Positions 41,301 to 52,542 of a DNA stretch of 64,000 bases are shown one piece after another. The stretch is from NCBI GenBank assembly GCA_018806915.1, contig JAGKQI010000008.1:124001-188000 (forward strand), given 5' to 3'. The position numbers and the translations under genes were made by a program. The notes under the pieces are model-generated. The model ran no database searches. It was given only the letters and a program-made list of their open reading frames with translations, and was not told the origin of the DNA. The DNA comes from Phytophthora colocasiae. Lineage: Eukaryota; Oomycota; Peronosporomycetes; Peronosporales; Peronosporaceae. The stretch's first letter is position 1. Each line of letters begins with the position of its first letter.

Positions 41301-42555
41301 GACCATTGTCTCGGATCGAGACCCCCGTTTCACGGGTCACTTCTGGACGTCCGTCTTCAATGTGCTTGGCACTCTACTGGACATGTCCACGGCGGATCAT
41401 CCGCAGACCGACGGTCAGACTGAACGCGTGAACCGCGTCCTGGAGGACATCCTCCGCAGCGTATGCGCTGAAACGCCGAAGCGTTGGAGCGCTATGCTCC
41501 CTCTCGTTGAGTTCTCAATGAACAACGCGGTGCATGCCTCGACAGGCTTCACCCTGTTCTACGTGAACGGCCTTGCGCATCCGCGCGTCCCGCTCACTCC
41601 GCCACGCGGTAGCCTTGGGCTTGGTGGGGGAGAGGCTGTGCCGTCGCTCGACTCCGAGCTTGCTGATGTCAGCCCCCTTGCTGTTCGCAAGCAAGTCGAT
41701 GACTTCCTCTCGATGAGGCTTAGCGTCTTACGCCGTGTGCGTGACGCAATGGCTGAAAGCCAAGATGTTCAAAAGGAACAAGCTGATGTCAAAGGCAGAA
41801 GCAACATGTGGGAGTTCAAGGTCGGTGACCACGTTTTATTAAACGCTAAGAACCTGCCTACGCACGCAGTGTCAGCCGTCTTCAAGACGAAGTTGCGGCC
41901 GTGCTTCATCGGACCGTTCACGGTCGTGGCCAAGAAGGGCCTGGCATACACGCTTGACTTGCCAAAGCGTATGCGAACACATCCTGTGTTCTACGTGGGC
42001 TTGCTTAAGCCATATCGGGACCCTGCTCTTGTGAGTTCTGAGGCGCTGGCGCCGAGTCGGACAAAGGCTGCGTGGCAGCAGGTGGCAGAGCCACAGGAGG
42101 TTGCATCCGAACCAACAGGTCTTGTCGATCCGGAGCAACGTGATGCTCGAGGTCTTGTCGATCCGGAGCAACGTGATGCTCGAGGTCATAGACCCGCTGA
42201 TGCAGCACCAGAGGTGCCTCAGACCGGTCCCCGCGACTCTAGGCCTCCTCGAGACCAGTCGCTAAGCGATGGGTCGGACGACCAACGTTGTGGTCGTGCT
42301 CCTTCATCGAGCCGGCGCGGGTCTGCAAGCAATGCAGCGCGTCTACACTCGCAGCGCGAGAAACCATCGACCGCTCGTCCTCCTCCTGCTTTGCTCGATG
42401 AGCAAGGTGAGCTTCACTATCACGTGGATCGCCTGATGGCGCGGCGTCGTCGCCAAGGACACAACCAGTATCTGGTGAAGTGGCGAGGTTACCTCACCAC
42501 AGAACTCGTGGGAGTTCGAGGTGCCACTACGGCAGGATTGCCCCGACGTCGTTGA
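41239..42555 (+). CDS. Element D integrase C-terminal half and chromodomain
   Basis: Carries VSDRDPRF and [10 protein letters not shown] with 35 residues between Asp and Glu, the GPY/F module (FIGPFTVVAKKG, HPVFYVGLLKPYRDP), a Ser/Arg linker with a duplicated 11-residue unit, and a chromodomain start HYHVDRLMARRRR, QYLVKWRGYLT. A frameshift after that ends the chromodomain early. Only after the frameshift near 41215 is this piece in one phase. Confidence 0.92.
   Translation: MALVQRRSLSIVSSRQHGLPETIVSDRDPRFTGHFWTSVFNVLGTLLDMSTADHPQTDGQTERVNRVLEDILRSVCAETPKRWSAMLPLVEFSMNNAVHASTGFTLFYVNGLAHPRVPLTPPRGSLGLGGGEAVPSLDSELADVSPLAVRKQVDDFLSMRLSVLRRVRDAMAESQDVQKEQADVKGRSNMWEFKVGDHVLLNAKNLPTHAVSAVFKTKLRPCFIGPFTVVAKKGLAYTLDLPKRMRTHPVFYVGLLKPYRDPALVSSEALAPSRTKAAWQQVAEPQEVASEPTGLVDPEQRDARGLVDPEQRDARGHRPADAAPEVPQTGPRDSRPPRDQSLSDGSDDQRCGRAPSSSRRGSASNAARLHSQREKPSTARPPPALLDEQGELHYHVDRLMARRRRQGHNQYLVKWRGYLTTELVGVRGATTAGLPRRR
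42118..42183 (+). repeat. 33-bp in-frame duplication in D
   Basis: Two identical units encode GLVDPEQRDAR twice. F has one. Confidence 0.93.
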
Positions 42556-43014
42556 CGCGTATGATCGGGCACACCCGGTGTCAGACCGCCCGGTGGGCGT
42601 GCGACGGAGTCGCCGGGTGCCAAGCACCTCCCACTAAGGTGGGAGTCCACAGGAGTTGTTGCTGAGATCAGGATCTGACCCGTAGCTGCAATACTTTCAG
42701 CGAGCACGTCGGTGCCGTCGACGTGGCATCAAATCCTCAAACTGCAAGCGCAGTAGAGCTACATGCGCCTCGCGCGCGTGTTGCAAGGGTCTTTGACCCT
42801 CTAACAACACTGGCCTATGGCCCGGAGCTTCGCGATCATGAAGCGAAAATGGTTCGTGATGAACAACCGTCTTAATGACGTTCTGTCTAAACGGCAAGTG
42901 GTGATGGAAACGGATTCTATCCGATCACCTGACGCTAGAAGCGTTCAATGGGTATGACTATGTCATGAGGCACTGTGGATACCAGGATGCCAATGCATTG
43001 GACCCCGCATGCTG
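42556..43014. other. 3' region of D up to the G insertion
   Basis: Chromodomain leftovers out of phase, then non-coding sequence matching 30911-31265 of F in inverse orientation. In F this continues past the point where G enters. No gene seen. Confidence 0.8.
43010..43014. repeat. Expected target-site duplication of G, left copy (TGCTG)
   Basis: Last five D bases before the G LTR. The partner would be right of H, outside the window. Confidence 0.5.
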
Positions 43015-44522
43015 TGTGGTGGAGCGGATCTGGCCAAAATCTGGTTGAGGCCGATCGCGATCGCCACTTGCGCCCAGACACCGACTAACGGAGGGGGTCC
43101 CCCGATGATCCGTGATCTTGCTGCGTGTAGTGTTCACCTTGTGTACCCGTCGGTAGGCGGGTTACGCTCTTCCAGGTGACTTCTGAAGATGTCTTGGGAC
43201 GAGAAGAATGTCTTGGGTGACGTAGGGGGTGTGAGATAGCGTGGGAATACTTCACTCTACCTCGGAGGGGTTGATCCGGGTCACAGGCGAGTTCTCGAGC
43301 CTTGATCCGGTCACCTGGTCTTCGATCCAGGTCTTCCAAAGGTCCAATGTTGGGGATCTGATCCCTTCCTTTACGATGCTTGCCGCTTCCTATAGCGGGT
43401 GTCTTGATGGGTTGAGAGTCGACGGAGATCGTCAGGCCAAGCAGCCAATTCCTTCCGATCCGTAGTTCGCACGTAAAGGATAGATCACTAGATAGGGTAA
43501 AACTGGCCAATGTATTATCCAGAATTAACCTCTATGCTAGATCTCTTCTCCTTACCTTCTTGATGCCGGGGGGCCAATGTAATTCCCAGTTCCGGTCTTG
43601 AACGAAGGCACTTGTGATGTCCAGAGCAAATTCGATTCTTGGGGGTTGTTGAGATACCGAGAGATCCTCACACTAGCGTAAGGTAAGCCGGCCAAATCGG
43701 GGATCCGGTCTTAGCTGTAGCTAGGTGTGCGAAGTGTAGGAACACTAAGGGGAGGCCAATGTGCTATCCTCTTCCCTTGTCTTGGTCCCTGAAGTAGTCC
43801 ACTTGCGCACTAGAGAGCAAATTCGATTCCGTTTATGGTTATTCCTATGTCTACTAGCCCCATCCTCATCTGCTATCCTACGATTACCTGACATCCGGCT
43901 GCAGCTGCCCTTCCGATCTTCGATCTTGATCTCACCTAACCCCTGATCGCGATCTCGATCTGCCGATCTGGCGATCAGCCGATCTCGATCAACCATCTCG
44001 GTCATCGATCTTGGTCCACCGTCTTGAACAATGATCCCGATCAGCAGCCTTCATACTTGATCTCGCGTGCCTGCGTCGTCGACATTCCAGGTCTTGAGCT
44101 TCCCAGACTTGATCACCACTCCCCACGCGACTAACACTGCCATCAGGTCCCCTCGGCAGCATCTCACGGTTATGTTGTCACCGGCCCACCATAGATCACA
44201 CCGATCCCGACCCTCTGCCGCCTTGATCTCCTTCTCATGCGACCTCAGGCAAGGCGCCCTTTTCTCCTCCGACCCTGAGCCGCCACGCGGGACCGCACGA
44301 CGGGTTCTCCAATCACTTAGTCTCACTTGACCAAGACGCCATCCATTCATCGCTGGCGAGATCCAGACGAACATCGATCTGGATCCATTCGTCAGCCATC
44401 GTTCGCGCAATCTGGGGTCATCAACTGACATCTTGCTTCGCCAGAGGCCCCTGTCGCTTGATCCGACTCTCTTAGGGCCTGACGTTGCCTTTTCTCGGAT
44501 TTCTTATTCGCGCTTCACCACA
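43015..44522 (-). repeat. Element G 3' LTR
   Basis: 1,508 bp, TGTGGTGG to CACCACA on the plus strand. It holds a segment (43623-43813) missing from the G 5' LTR and the H LTR, bounded by the 16-bp direct repeat AGAGCAAATTCGATTC. Confidence 0.93.
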
Positions 44523-44536
44523 TCCGCCCCAGCCTG
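44523..44536 (-). other. Candidate polypurine tract of G
   Basis: Sense CTGGGGCGGA just before the 3' LTR. It resembles AGGGGCGAT in A. Confidence 0.5.
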
Positions 44537-44646
44537 CAAGTTGGTCCGTCTCGGTCCACTTCAGGTCTCATTCTCCAATCTTCAGCCCAAGGCACAAGTC
44601 ACCCCGACAACACTTCGACCACCACCAACGGATCCTTCCAGTCTCC

Positions 44647-47228
44647 ATGAGCCAGCAAGGAAGTGATCCCGGGAGCGATTATTTGCCTACACCTCCCGAT
44701 TCCCCAAGATCCCCGACGGTCCGCCATCTCCCCATTCCGACATCTCGCGACGTTCGTCGGGTCCGGCTCCAGACCACGCACGCCCGCTCTCATCCGATGA
44801 GGCTGGGCCGATGCCGGGCAGTCCAGGTGGGATCGCCTGGTGCGCGAACGTGATCAACTAAGTCGTGAAGCCATGGAACTTCGGGCGCATGTCGACGCCA
44901 TGGAGCGGTTCCGGGCAGACCAGCAGGGCGAGATTGCGCGTCTGGAGCGCGAGATCGCTGATCTCGCGGAGGAAGCCTCTGATCTCGATGGATTGCGTAT
45001 GCAGGTTCACCAGCTCCGATCGGAACGCGACGAGTTCGCGCGGCGTCTCAACTCTGCCCAGGCAGACCTAGATCGAGCTACAGAGGACAGGGATCGTCTG
45101 ACCGAAGAGGTGGAACAAGCCACCAACGAGATCCAGGATCTCCAGGCGGAAGCCCGGATCCATGCTTGCGATCTGGCTGAGGCGAAGCAAGACTCCATCA
45201 CTGCTAAGGCCAGCTACAACCGGATCTCGGCTGATCTTTGCACATCTCCAACTGGATCTCCAGCCCCACGCCTTCGACAGGGCTCCCACCCGATTGGCCC
45301 TGGCTGAGCGAGATCGAGCCTTGGCGGACTCCGCCCGAGCGATCGCTTCCTGACCAGTATCGCTGGTGAACGTGACTCTAGCCACCGATCAATCCTCGCC
45401 CACGCTAACTCCGAACTGAACCGAGTCACTTCGAGCGGGATCGCCTACTCGTGGAACGAGACCAAGCGTTCGCAGATCGTGACAGAGCACAGGCGGATCT
45501 CAGCGCCGAGCGACAACGATCCACTCGTCTAGGTGCGCATATAGTCTAGATCCCTCCACCTGACCATGATCACTCATATTCTGTTTGGTCGTAGAGGATG
45601 ATCTGATCGGTACCCATGCCGAAGTGCAGGAGTTAGAAGCGAGTCTTCAGGCATTGCAGGAGAACTACGATCAGGCAGAAGGTGACATAATGGCGACCAC
45701 CAACGTCCTGACCGGAAATGGTGTCTCGGCTCCGCGCTGCTCAAGATGAACGGGGGTCAAACGTGCTCTCAGTCCGCCCCCATCTCCTGCTACATCGCCC
45801 CGCACAAGACCTCGCGGACGGAGCCTCCCCCGGCCGATCACGACGCGGCCCTACCTGATGTTCCCGCTGGAGACCAACCCGGTGGCCAGGCCCAGGCGAC
45901 CGAGCTCGAAGAAAAGCACGAGGAAAGCTCCAGACCCTTCGATCTGGGTCCTGAACCCGCGATCCCGACTGGGCCGGATGCGGAGGAAGCAGATCGCACC
46001 CAGGCCACCTCGCAAGTGACCGTGGAAGCACCTTCCCGAAGAAGGGTGGCTCGGATCGGTCCAAACGTAAACCCGATCCAGAGCATGACGATGACGCGGA
46101 GGATTCTGGCGCTGGATCCGACGACGCTCTTCGGGCTACGATACTCCGATCGCTGTCGTGGCACCGCACGCATGGAAATCCTCCTCCAGCATCCGGCGAT
46201 CAAGGGGCCCTGCTCCATCGACGCCTCCGGCGCAGCCGACACCTCCGGGCGGCAGTTCCACAGACTCCGATCACTTCTCCTCAGGGGTCCCCGAGGGTAG
46301 TCCAGCTGGCGGGAGCCCTCCCGGTTGGGGATCTCCGGGTGGCGGCTCTCCCGGCGGCTCGCCACGCCCCCAGCTGCACCCTCCCCTGTTCGCGATCAGC
46401 TCGTCTATTCCCGGGTATGCGAACGTCCGGCAGTTTGCGGCTGGTGATGTCTTCCCGTGGGATCCGATGTTCGTCGGAACTTTGGCGATCGTCGGTATGA
46501 TCCTCTCCACATTGTCCAAGAGGCTGCTGCTACCTCCCGGATTCCTCTACTCCGCGAGATCACCGGCTAATCGCCCTTCCCGAGCCGGGGTCGGTTGGTT
46601 GGCTAGCCTGATCACTGGGCCCAACGTGCAGGCCCTACTTGCTACCCGACCTTGGGAGGTGCTCCGCAACCGACCGGCCCCCCTCACCTTCGATCTCGGT
46701 CTACATCGTCGTGCTGGAACCATGCTGGGGCAGATCGCGGATGCCTACGCCGCCTTCGAGTCAGATCACCTGCAGGCCTACTGGGAATCGACCCATTATC
46801 TCGAGATCACGAAGGCGATGTATGAAGCTGATCCTGATCTTTGTCGGTATTACCTCGAGCGTCGGCAACGGCGTAGCCGTACCGGAGAACGTTGGCGGCT
46901 GCTGTTGGGACGATTCCTGCCCATGATGAGGGCGATGTGGGCGGACATCGATCTTCTGCTCGATCCCTACTTCCTGCACTTCCCTACTATCCGTGATCGG
47001 GTATACTGGTACCCCGGATCGGCCTCCCGAATGGCTAACCTGGCCCAGCCGACTCTGAACCGACCGGAGCCCACCGATCTGATCTCTGCGTTGGCAGAAT
47101 GCGATCAGGAGGACCCTTGGCGCAACCATTACCGCGATCGGCCGGCAGATCACCCGTCCCGGCAGATCCCACGGCTCGAAAACAAGTTTAACCCGCCTGC
47201 TCCACCTACACCTCCTGGGACTCCCTGA
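44647..47228 (+). pseudogene. Opposite-strand accessory ORF of G
   Basis: ATG at 44647, 125 bp inside the 3' LTR (MSQQGSDPGSDYLPTPPDSP). A Pro/Ser start, then a coiled coil (44840-45240: LSREAMELRAHVDAMERF, QLRSERDEFARRLNSAQAD), a decayed stretch 45300-45740 with stops, a Ser/Pro/Glu region (45746-46300), then a clean frame 46158-47228. That last frame has a Gly/Pro/Ser run (GGSPPGWGSPGGGSPGG) and the globular domain shared with A: PWEVLRNRPAPLTFDL, YAAFESDHLQAYWESTH, LDPYFLHFP, VYWYPG, LISALAECDQEDPWRNH. The domain frame is intact while the coil frame is broken. Function unknown. Confidence 0.78.
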
Positions 47229-47597
47229 TCCCGCGATCTCGACCAGTCCGGAGGTGATCAGCTGAGCCGGAGTCGGTCAGCACGCTTACATATTCTCTAT
47301 CACGATCCGGTACTTCGCCACGCGATCACTGACTCCAGCCTAGCCTCTTTTCAATTCCACGTAATCTTTCCAGCTTCAAAACCAGCGTTCTTCTCCATAC
47401 TTACTCCACAGTTTCGATCCCACTTAGCATCTTCGAAATCTCACCTTCCATCCAATCACTCCGGTTTCACATGCATATACAAGAAAAATATAAAATCTCC
47501 ACGAAAATATAAAATCTCCACATCCGATCCAGATAGACATCCAGATCAGCATCCGCGATCTCGGCGTTGTGACCCGGTCACGTCGCCTTCTCTGCGT
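47229..47597. other. Spacer between convergent ends in G
   Basis: No coding signal. Slightly AT-rich, with a 19-bp direct duplication around AAAATATAAAATCTCCAC near 47485-47521. Both transcription units would end here. Confidence 0.6.
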
Positions 47598-48044
47598 CTA
47601 CACCTCTTCGTGCAACTGCATCACGCCAAACCGATTTCGGTTAGCATGATCACGTAGGAACGCGCTCAGTATGGCTCCACAGTTAAGATCAGCTTCGTCG
47701 ACCCAAGTTGGTTCATCATAACCGACCCAGTGCACCAGGAATTCACGATAGATCCGGCCGTAGCGAGTCCGTTTCCCACTTCGCATGTCCGAGATCCGTT
47801 CGACCTCGTACTCGTCGGCATCCAGATCTGGGACCCAACTGTCCTCCGGAAGGAGGATCTCATCGAAATCTAGCCGATCTGCTTCATCCACAGTCAACTC
47901 GACCCGCGGTCGATCCGGAAAATTCCGCACCAGCTTTAGCTTAGAAACATGGACCACTGGAAAGATATGGTAATCAGATCCCGCGATCTCCAGCTTGATC
48001 GTGAATTCGTTGAGCTTCTCTGCAACACGGAACGGCCGTGCCAA
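47598..48044 (-). CDS. Element G integrase GPY/F module and chromodomain
   Basis: Begins PFRVAEKLNEFTIKLEI, then FPVVHVSKLKLVRNFPD and the chromodomain EYEVERISDMRSG, FLVHWVGYDEPTWVDEAD. A frameshift near 48040 splits it from the core. Confidence 0.88.
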   Translation of the reverse strand: MARPFRVAEKLNEFTIKLEIAGSDYHIFPVVHVSKLKLVRNFPDRPRVELTVDEADRLDFDEILLPEDSWVPDLDADEYEVERISDMRSGKRTRYGRIYREFLVHWVGYDEPTWVDEADLNCGAILSAFLRDHANRNRFGVMQLHEEV

Positions 48045-48757
48045 AGGTGAGCGAGTTTACGTGCATACCCTTCCTTCACACGATCTAGGTATAGCCAAAC
48101 TCGTGATCCAGCTTCGATCTGATGCGGATCGACATCCTCATTGTGCCGATCGGCTCGATCTGCAATCGCCTCTCGTAGTCTAGCGTTGACCTGCTCTCGC
48201 GACTGCTGGTAGTATCTCTGAACCCGATACCTCCACCGTCTTGGATCGCGATCGTGGCGTCTGGTCGATCCGATCGGGATCGTTGCCTCCAACGTCGATC
48301 TCGGATCCCATCCATGTACCAGGTAATGAGGGGTATCTCCCCGAACCCGATCGTGAGCCGTATTAATGGCGAACGTCAGTCTCTCCGCGTATTCATCCCA
48401 GTCCTTCTGATCGAGATCTTGAACATACATCTTGATCGCCCTAGTCGCCGTTTGCACCATCCGTTCCGCAGTCCCGTTGGCTTGCGGCCGGTAGGCCATC
48501 GTCGCCCGTTGTCGCTGCCCCAGGATCTTATTGAACGATCTGAAGAAGTCGGACATGAAACCCGGTTCTCGATCGTGCCTGATCATCTCGCTAGCACCAA
48601 ATCTGCGGAACACGCATTCTTCATAAGATTCCGCGACGGTCTGGGCCGATCGGGAGGAACTGGCCTTTGCGATCACATATCCCGTGAACAGATCGACCCA
48701 GATCAGTAGTTCGGTGTTGCCTTTGTTGGATCTGGGCAGAGAAGGTATGTGATCCAT
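47936..48757 (-). CDS. Element G integrase core
   Basis: MDHIPSLPR (Asp 1), RHDREPGF (Asp 2), NGTAERMVQT (Glu), DX35E spacing as in A. Ends by frameshift at LAHLWHGR. Confidence 0.88.
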   Translation of the reverse strand: MDHIPSLPRSNKGNTELLIWVDLFTGYVIAKASSSRSAQTVAESYEECVFRRFGASEMIRHDREPGFMSDFFRSFNKILGQRQRATMAYRPQANGTAERMVQTATRAIKMYVQDLDQKDWDEYAERLTFAINTAHDRVRGDTPHYLVHGWDPRSTLEATIPIGSTRRHDRDPRRWRYRVQRYYQQSREQVNARLREAIADRADRHNEDVDPHQIEAGSRVWLYLDRVKEGYARKLAHLWHGRSVLQRSSTNSRSSWRSRDLITISFQWSMFLS

Positions 48758-48759
48758 TG

Positions 48760-49212
48760 CTATGATCTGGAATGGGTATGTCGCCTGCAGATTCCCCGGC
48801 GACTCGCCCCGGATCGTGGGGTCTCCTTCCCGGTCTCACAATCTACACACTCGCCTACGTATCGCTGCACGCTCAGATATAATCCCCTCCAGTGGAAATG
48901 ATCTCGGATCCGCTGATAAGTGCGTCCGATCCCCTGATGTCCTCCTTCCAGAGTCGTATGATAGTGGTGGAGGACATCCTGCTGTAGCGTTTCTGGAACT
49001 ACAAGTCTCATCAGGCGATCGCGATCACCTCTTGATCTCGGCCCTGGTGGGCAGTAAAACAACAGATCTTGTTCATCTACCTCGTACTCGGAGGCGATCT
49101 TGGCGTAGGATCCGGATTCGGCTCGAGTAAGATCCGCGATCTGCCCAGCCAGGTACTTCTTTAGTCCTGCGATCCAGACCTCCTCGTCACTGGGCTCGCC
49201 TGATCCGATCAA
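48760..49212 (-). CDS. Element G integrase zinc-finger region
   Basis: HHYHTTLEGGHQGIGRTY supplies the His pair and YVGECVDCETGK the Cys pair of the HHCC finger. Preceded by the conserved linker EEVWIAGLKKYLAGQIADL. Separated by one frameshift from the core. Confidence 0.87.
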   Translation of the reverse strand: MIGSGEPSDEEVWIAGLKKYLAGQIADLTRAESGSYAKIASEYEVDEQDLLFYCPPGPRSRGDRDRLMRLVVPETLQQDVLHHYHTTLEGGHQGIGRTYQRIRDHFHWRGLYLSVQRYVGECVDCETGKETPRSGASRRGICRRHTHSRS

Positions 49213-50121
49213 CCCGCATCTCCCGGATCAGTTCCTCTCGCAAGACAGCGGCGCCAGGTCGCGCTCGGGCTGCACGCGTGGCTACTGCCGACACTTGCAC
49301 AGATCGATCTTCAACTCGAGGGATCAACACCTCATTAAGCCGATTCAGGGTGATCAGATCGCATCGATCTGTCTCATCGTGGACTTCGATCCCGCTTCCT
49401 CGCTGCAGCGCGGCACTCGCCAAGCTATCTGCGCTCCCATTCCAGTCTCTCTTCACATGGGACCAGCTCGTGATCTCCCCAATTCCGCAAGTGATCTAGC
49501 ACCTTCTGTTTCAGTAGCGTCAATCCTGGCGCCTTGCAGTCGATCTCGCCCCGGACTTGTCGGATTACCAGATTCGGAATCGCCACAAACGACCAAACAG
49601 CGGCGTTCTAACTGTGCGATCATGCCAAGACCTAGCAAGAGTCCACGGTATTCCGCTTCATTGACAGTGAGGCTTTCAGCATAATCCGATCTAGCCTTGA
49701 TCACCTTCCACTCTGGTAAACTCCACACGATCGCGCTGAAAGCGCCTCCTCCTCGTTTCACGCGTGCCGATCCGTCGAAACTTATAACCCACAACTCCTC
49801 ATCTGGGTCTACAGTGGGGATCGGCATCTGGATCCGACGTTTTGGCTCCTTTCGCGGCGCGATCGCGATCAGAGCTTCGTCGATCTCCGATCGGGGCGTT
49901 ATGTTAGCTGCGATCGCCCCCAGTATTTCATCCTCCCCTTCGTACACTTCGTGATCTCGAGTGTCCACGGGGACAGAAGAGCAGACCATTGTCCCAGACG
50001 TCGCTTGGAGGCCGGCAGACTTGAACAGCCAGGCAAGCGTCGAGTGTCGGGTTAGGACCTTGATCCGACGTCCCACCAACAAGGTGTAGTGTAGATCCAA
50101 GATCCGAAGTAGAGCTAACAC
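49187..50121 (-). pseudogene. Element G archaeal-type RNase H
   Basis: Frame 49453-50121 has the end of the first RNase H (LTRHSTLAWL, Asp lost) and the second domain: SFDGSARVKRGGG, NEAEYRGL and CGDS. A frameshift then leads to 49187-49456 with WNGSADSLASAALQRGSG, the fourth acidic site. Motifs are complete but split. Confidence 0.87.
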
Positions 50122-50137
50122 CTCCTTTTCGGCAACA

Positions 50138-50745
50138 TTATAATTCCAGCTCGTTGGTCTTCAAGGTTCGGCTGGCAAACGCGACCGGGTGGTAGATCTG
50201 GTCGTGTTCCTGCATTAGTGCGGCGGAAATCGCCCAGTCACTAGCGTACACGATCACCACGGGTAACTTCGTCGTGTCGAAGTGGCGAAGGATCGGGGTC
50301 GACGCGATCTTGGTCTTCAAGGCTGTAAACGCCCTGTATGCCCTACCCCACCTCTCGTCACCAGTCTTTAGGCCCAGGTTGGTTCCGATCTCGCTTGAAC
50401 AGGGTGAAGACATCGCCCCAAGTCAGGATCCGTTGTACTATCGCTTCTTTGAGTCGGGATATCTAGCGATCTATCCCGATCCGACTTAAGCGCGACGGGA
50501 TCTTGAGTGATCAGGTCCATGCTATCCATGATCTTTCGTAGATCTGGTCGCTTCTTCAGTTCTGCGAACTCCACCTCACGTAGTTCATATAGGACCGATG
50601 CATAGATCGCATAATCCTCGATGAACCGACTATAGTAATTCAAACTTCCAAGGAACGATTGCATGGATCGGAGTGATCCAGGAATGGTAGATCCGTCAGA
50701 GACTTCCAGGTCCTTCAGGTTTGCCTCCAATCCATCGATCGACAC
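50138..50745 (-). pseudogene. Element G RT thumb and degenerate RNase H
   Basis: Frames 50368-50745 (SFLGSLNYYSRFIEDYAIY) and 50138-50413 (VYASDWAISAALMQ, where the catalytic Asp of CDASDFAIG is Tyr). A stop near 50760 separates it from the RT palm. Confidence 0.86.
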
Positions 50746-50760
50746 TTTGTGTCCGAGATA

Positions 50761-52334
50761 TTACACCTTATCCATGCCCCAGAAGCTCTTTGCCACACTG
50801 ATCGAGAGATTCCACTTATCGCAGGCCTCCAATAGGCCTTCCACCCGATCGCACATTTGATCCCGCCCAGATCCAGCCGTGATCAAGATATCGTCGATGT
50901 ATGATCTACGACCCCCAGTACCGACGGGCGACCAGGATCCTCCGGGATCCCTGATTCGAACACATCCGCAGAGCCTTCCACATCTCCGGACTGGGAGATC
51001 TTTCAGAAATCCATATAGGCATTGTCCACAAGGCGTTGATAGATCTGAGGAGCGTTCTTCAGCCCGAACGGCATGCGATTCCACTCGAAAAGGCCAAATG
51101 GAGTGATGAAAGCCGAGATCGCGCGAGCTCGATCGGTCATTGATACGACCCAGAATCCACTCGCCATGTCTAATGAACAATACCACAGAACCTTGTCAAG
51201 ATCTTCTAACAGGTCATTGATCAAAGGCATCGGGTAGATCATCAGCCTTGTGAGACCGTTCACCAGCCGATAATCGATACATAGTCGGATGTCTACACCG
51301 TTCTTCTTGATGATCACCACGATCGGAGATGCCCATGGCGATGTCGATGGCCGAATGATCTTGGCAGCTAGGAGTCCTTTGATAAGATCCGATACTTTCT
51401 CGCGAAACTGTGGCGCCACCTTTCGGACTCGTTGTGCGATCGGCTTTGCATCACCCACGTCGATATCGCATATAACACCCTTGGCCGCTGGAGGAAGTGC
51501 ATTTCCCTTTCCGATCAGGAGATGTCGCTTCTTCCAAATAATCTGTCGAAGTTTCTCGATCTCCTCCGGGGTAGCCGATCCCGGATTCCCTACTTGCAGA
51601 TCTTCAATCCTGACTTCTTCGGTAGTGGAGATCTGGATCTCTGGTACTACTGCGAGATTATCGGCTAGATCTTCGGTCGAAAAATCACCACTTTCGTGTA
51701 AGTGGGTCTGATCAGCGTTCTCGATCCCTTCAGGAGATGTCGGATCCGGTTCATCCGTTGATTGATCACGCAGCCTATCGTCCTTGGCTGTCAAGATCGG
51801 GGTGTCTTTAACCCTGGGGACGGCATCGGCGTCGGATTCATGTTTGATCTCGATTTGAAAATCTGGTTTTTCTGTTTTTTCCTCGATCTCTTCTTCGCAT
51901 GTCCGATCTGTCCGATCTGGGGCCTGATCTGGCAAGCTCTCATTCGTCTCAGTCTCACCGCCCCCAGCTTCGCCACTCGGGGTCTTGTCGGAACTGATCG
52001 TGATCGGTGGGGTATCCATGGGATCCGGTTGGGGATCGATGAATGCGACCTTGACTTCGGCTGTATCGGTTGGTGATCGCGGTTCCGGTGTCGATATTGG
52101 TGCAGGATCAGGGTCGGTCCTGGTTGCCCCACCTCGGCGGAGTATGGATCGCGGCGTAACGTAGGTCGGCCGTTCGACCGACGGTAAGGGATCTCCACGG
52201 ATTCCTGAGGTTCTGGTCTTGCGTCCACAGTCGCTTCTAGAGCTAGATTCTGCCACTCCATGTAACGTCGGGATCCGATCGACACAAACCCGGGAATCGA
52301 GGCACTTTTTCCTGATCAAGTACCATTCCAACAT
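50761..52334 (-). pseudogene. Element G RT fingers and palm with preceding linker
   Basis: Frame 51003-52334: acidic linker with IENADQTHLHESGDF, IEDLQVGNPG, ICDIDVGDAKPIAQ, then RT to MPFGLKNAPQIYQRL. Frame 50761-51186 holds RRSYIDDILITAGSG. One frameshift between the two catalytic parts. Confidence 0.88.
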
Positions 52335-52531
52335 GTAATCTGTGATCCAGTCGTAAAATCTTCTCGCTCAAATTCGTGATCACTAAGTACCGAGTTCGGC
52401 CGGGTCCATTCACCACTGTAGGTACCCATTGGTCGCCTCTGGTCACCCACAATTTTTCTTGTCGCCGATAATTTCACTCTCGATGCGATCTCTTCCAGAT
52501 CCCCAACTGGGATATGTAGATCTTCCTCCAA
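52243..52531 (-). pseudogene. Element G post-protease conserved block
   Basis: Two frames with WVTRGDQWVPTVVNGPGRT and RYLVITNLSEKILRLDH, the block also in A (near 17850) and H (60600). Its conservation in all three copies suggests a folded role next to protease, but I recognise no family. Confidence 0.7.
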
Positions 52532-52542
52532 TTTTACCGATC

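Larger units (their letters stand above)
21233..43014 (+). mobile_element. Element D: family-3 Ty3/Gypsy retrotransposon, split by E and then by G
   Basis: Plus-strand copy in C. Left part: LTR, primer site, gag, protease, linker (21233-24058). Right part: RT, RNase H, integrase, chromodomain and some 3' region (39512-43014), where G interrupts. With E and one AACGT removed the pol frame is continuous across the junction. The 3' LTR is outside the window. Damage: a 2-base loss in gag, two inverted blocks in RT/RNase H, and several frameshifts. Confidence 0.93.

Noticed and set aside
43015..44522. Separate gene in the G LTR (44051-44431 minus, also 56508-56888 plus)
   Set aside because: Identical ORF in both LTR copies but wholly inside the LTR, with no known domain; the same region of the A LTR does not keep it.
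47229..47597. RNA gene or regulatory element in the G spacer
   Set aside because: Only a short AT-rich duplication; no stem-loop or conserved counterpart in A.
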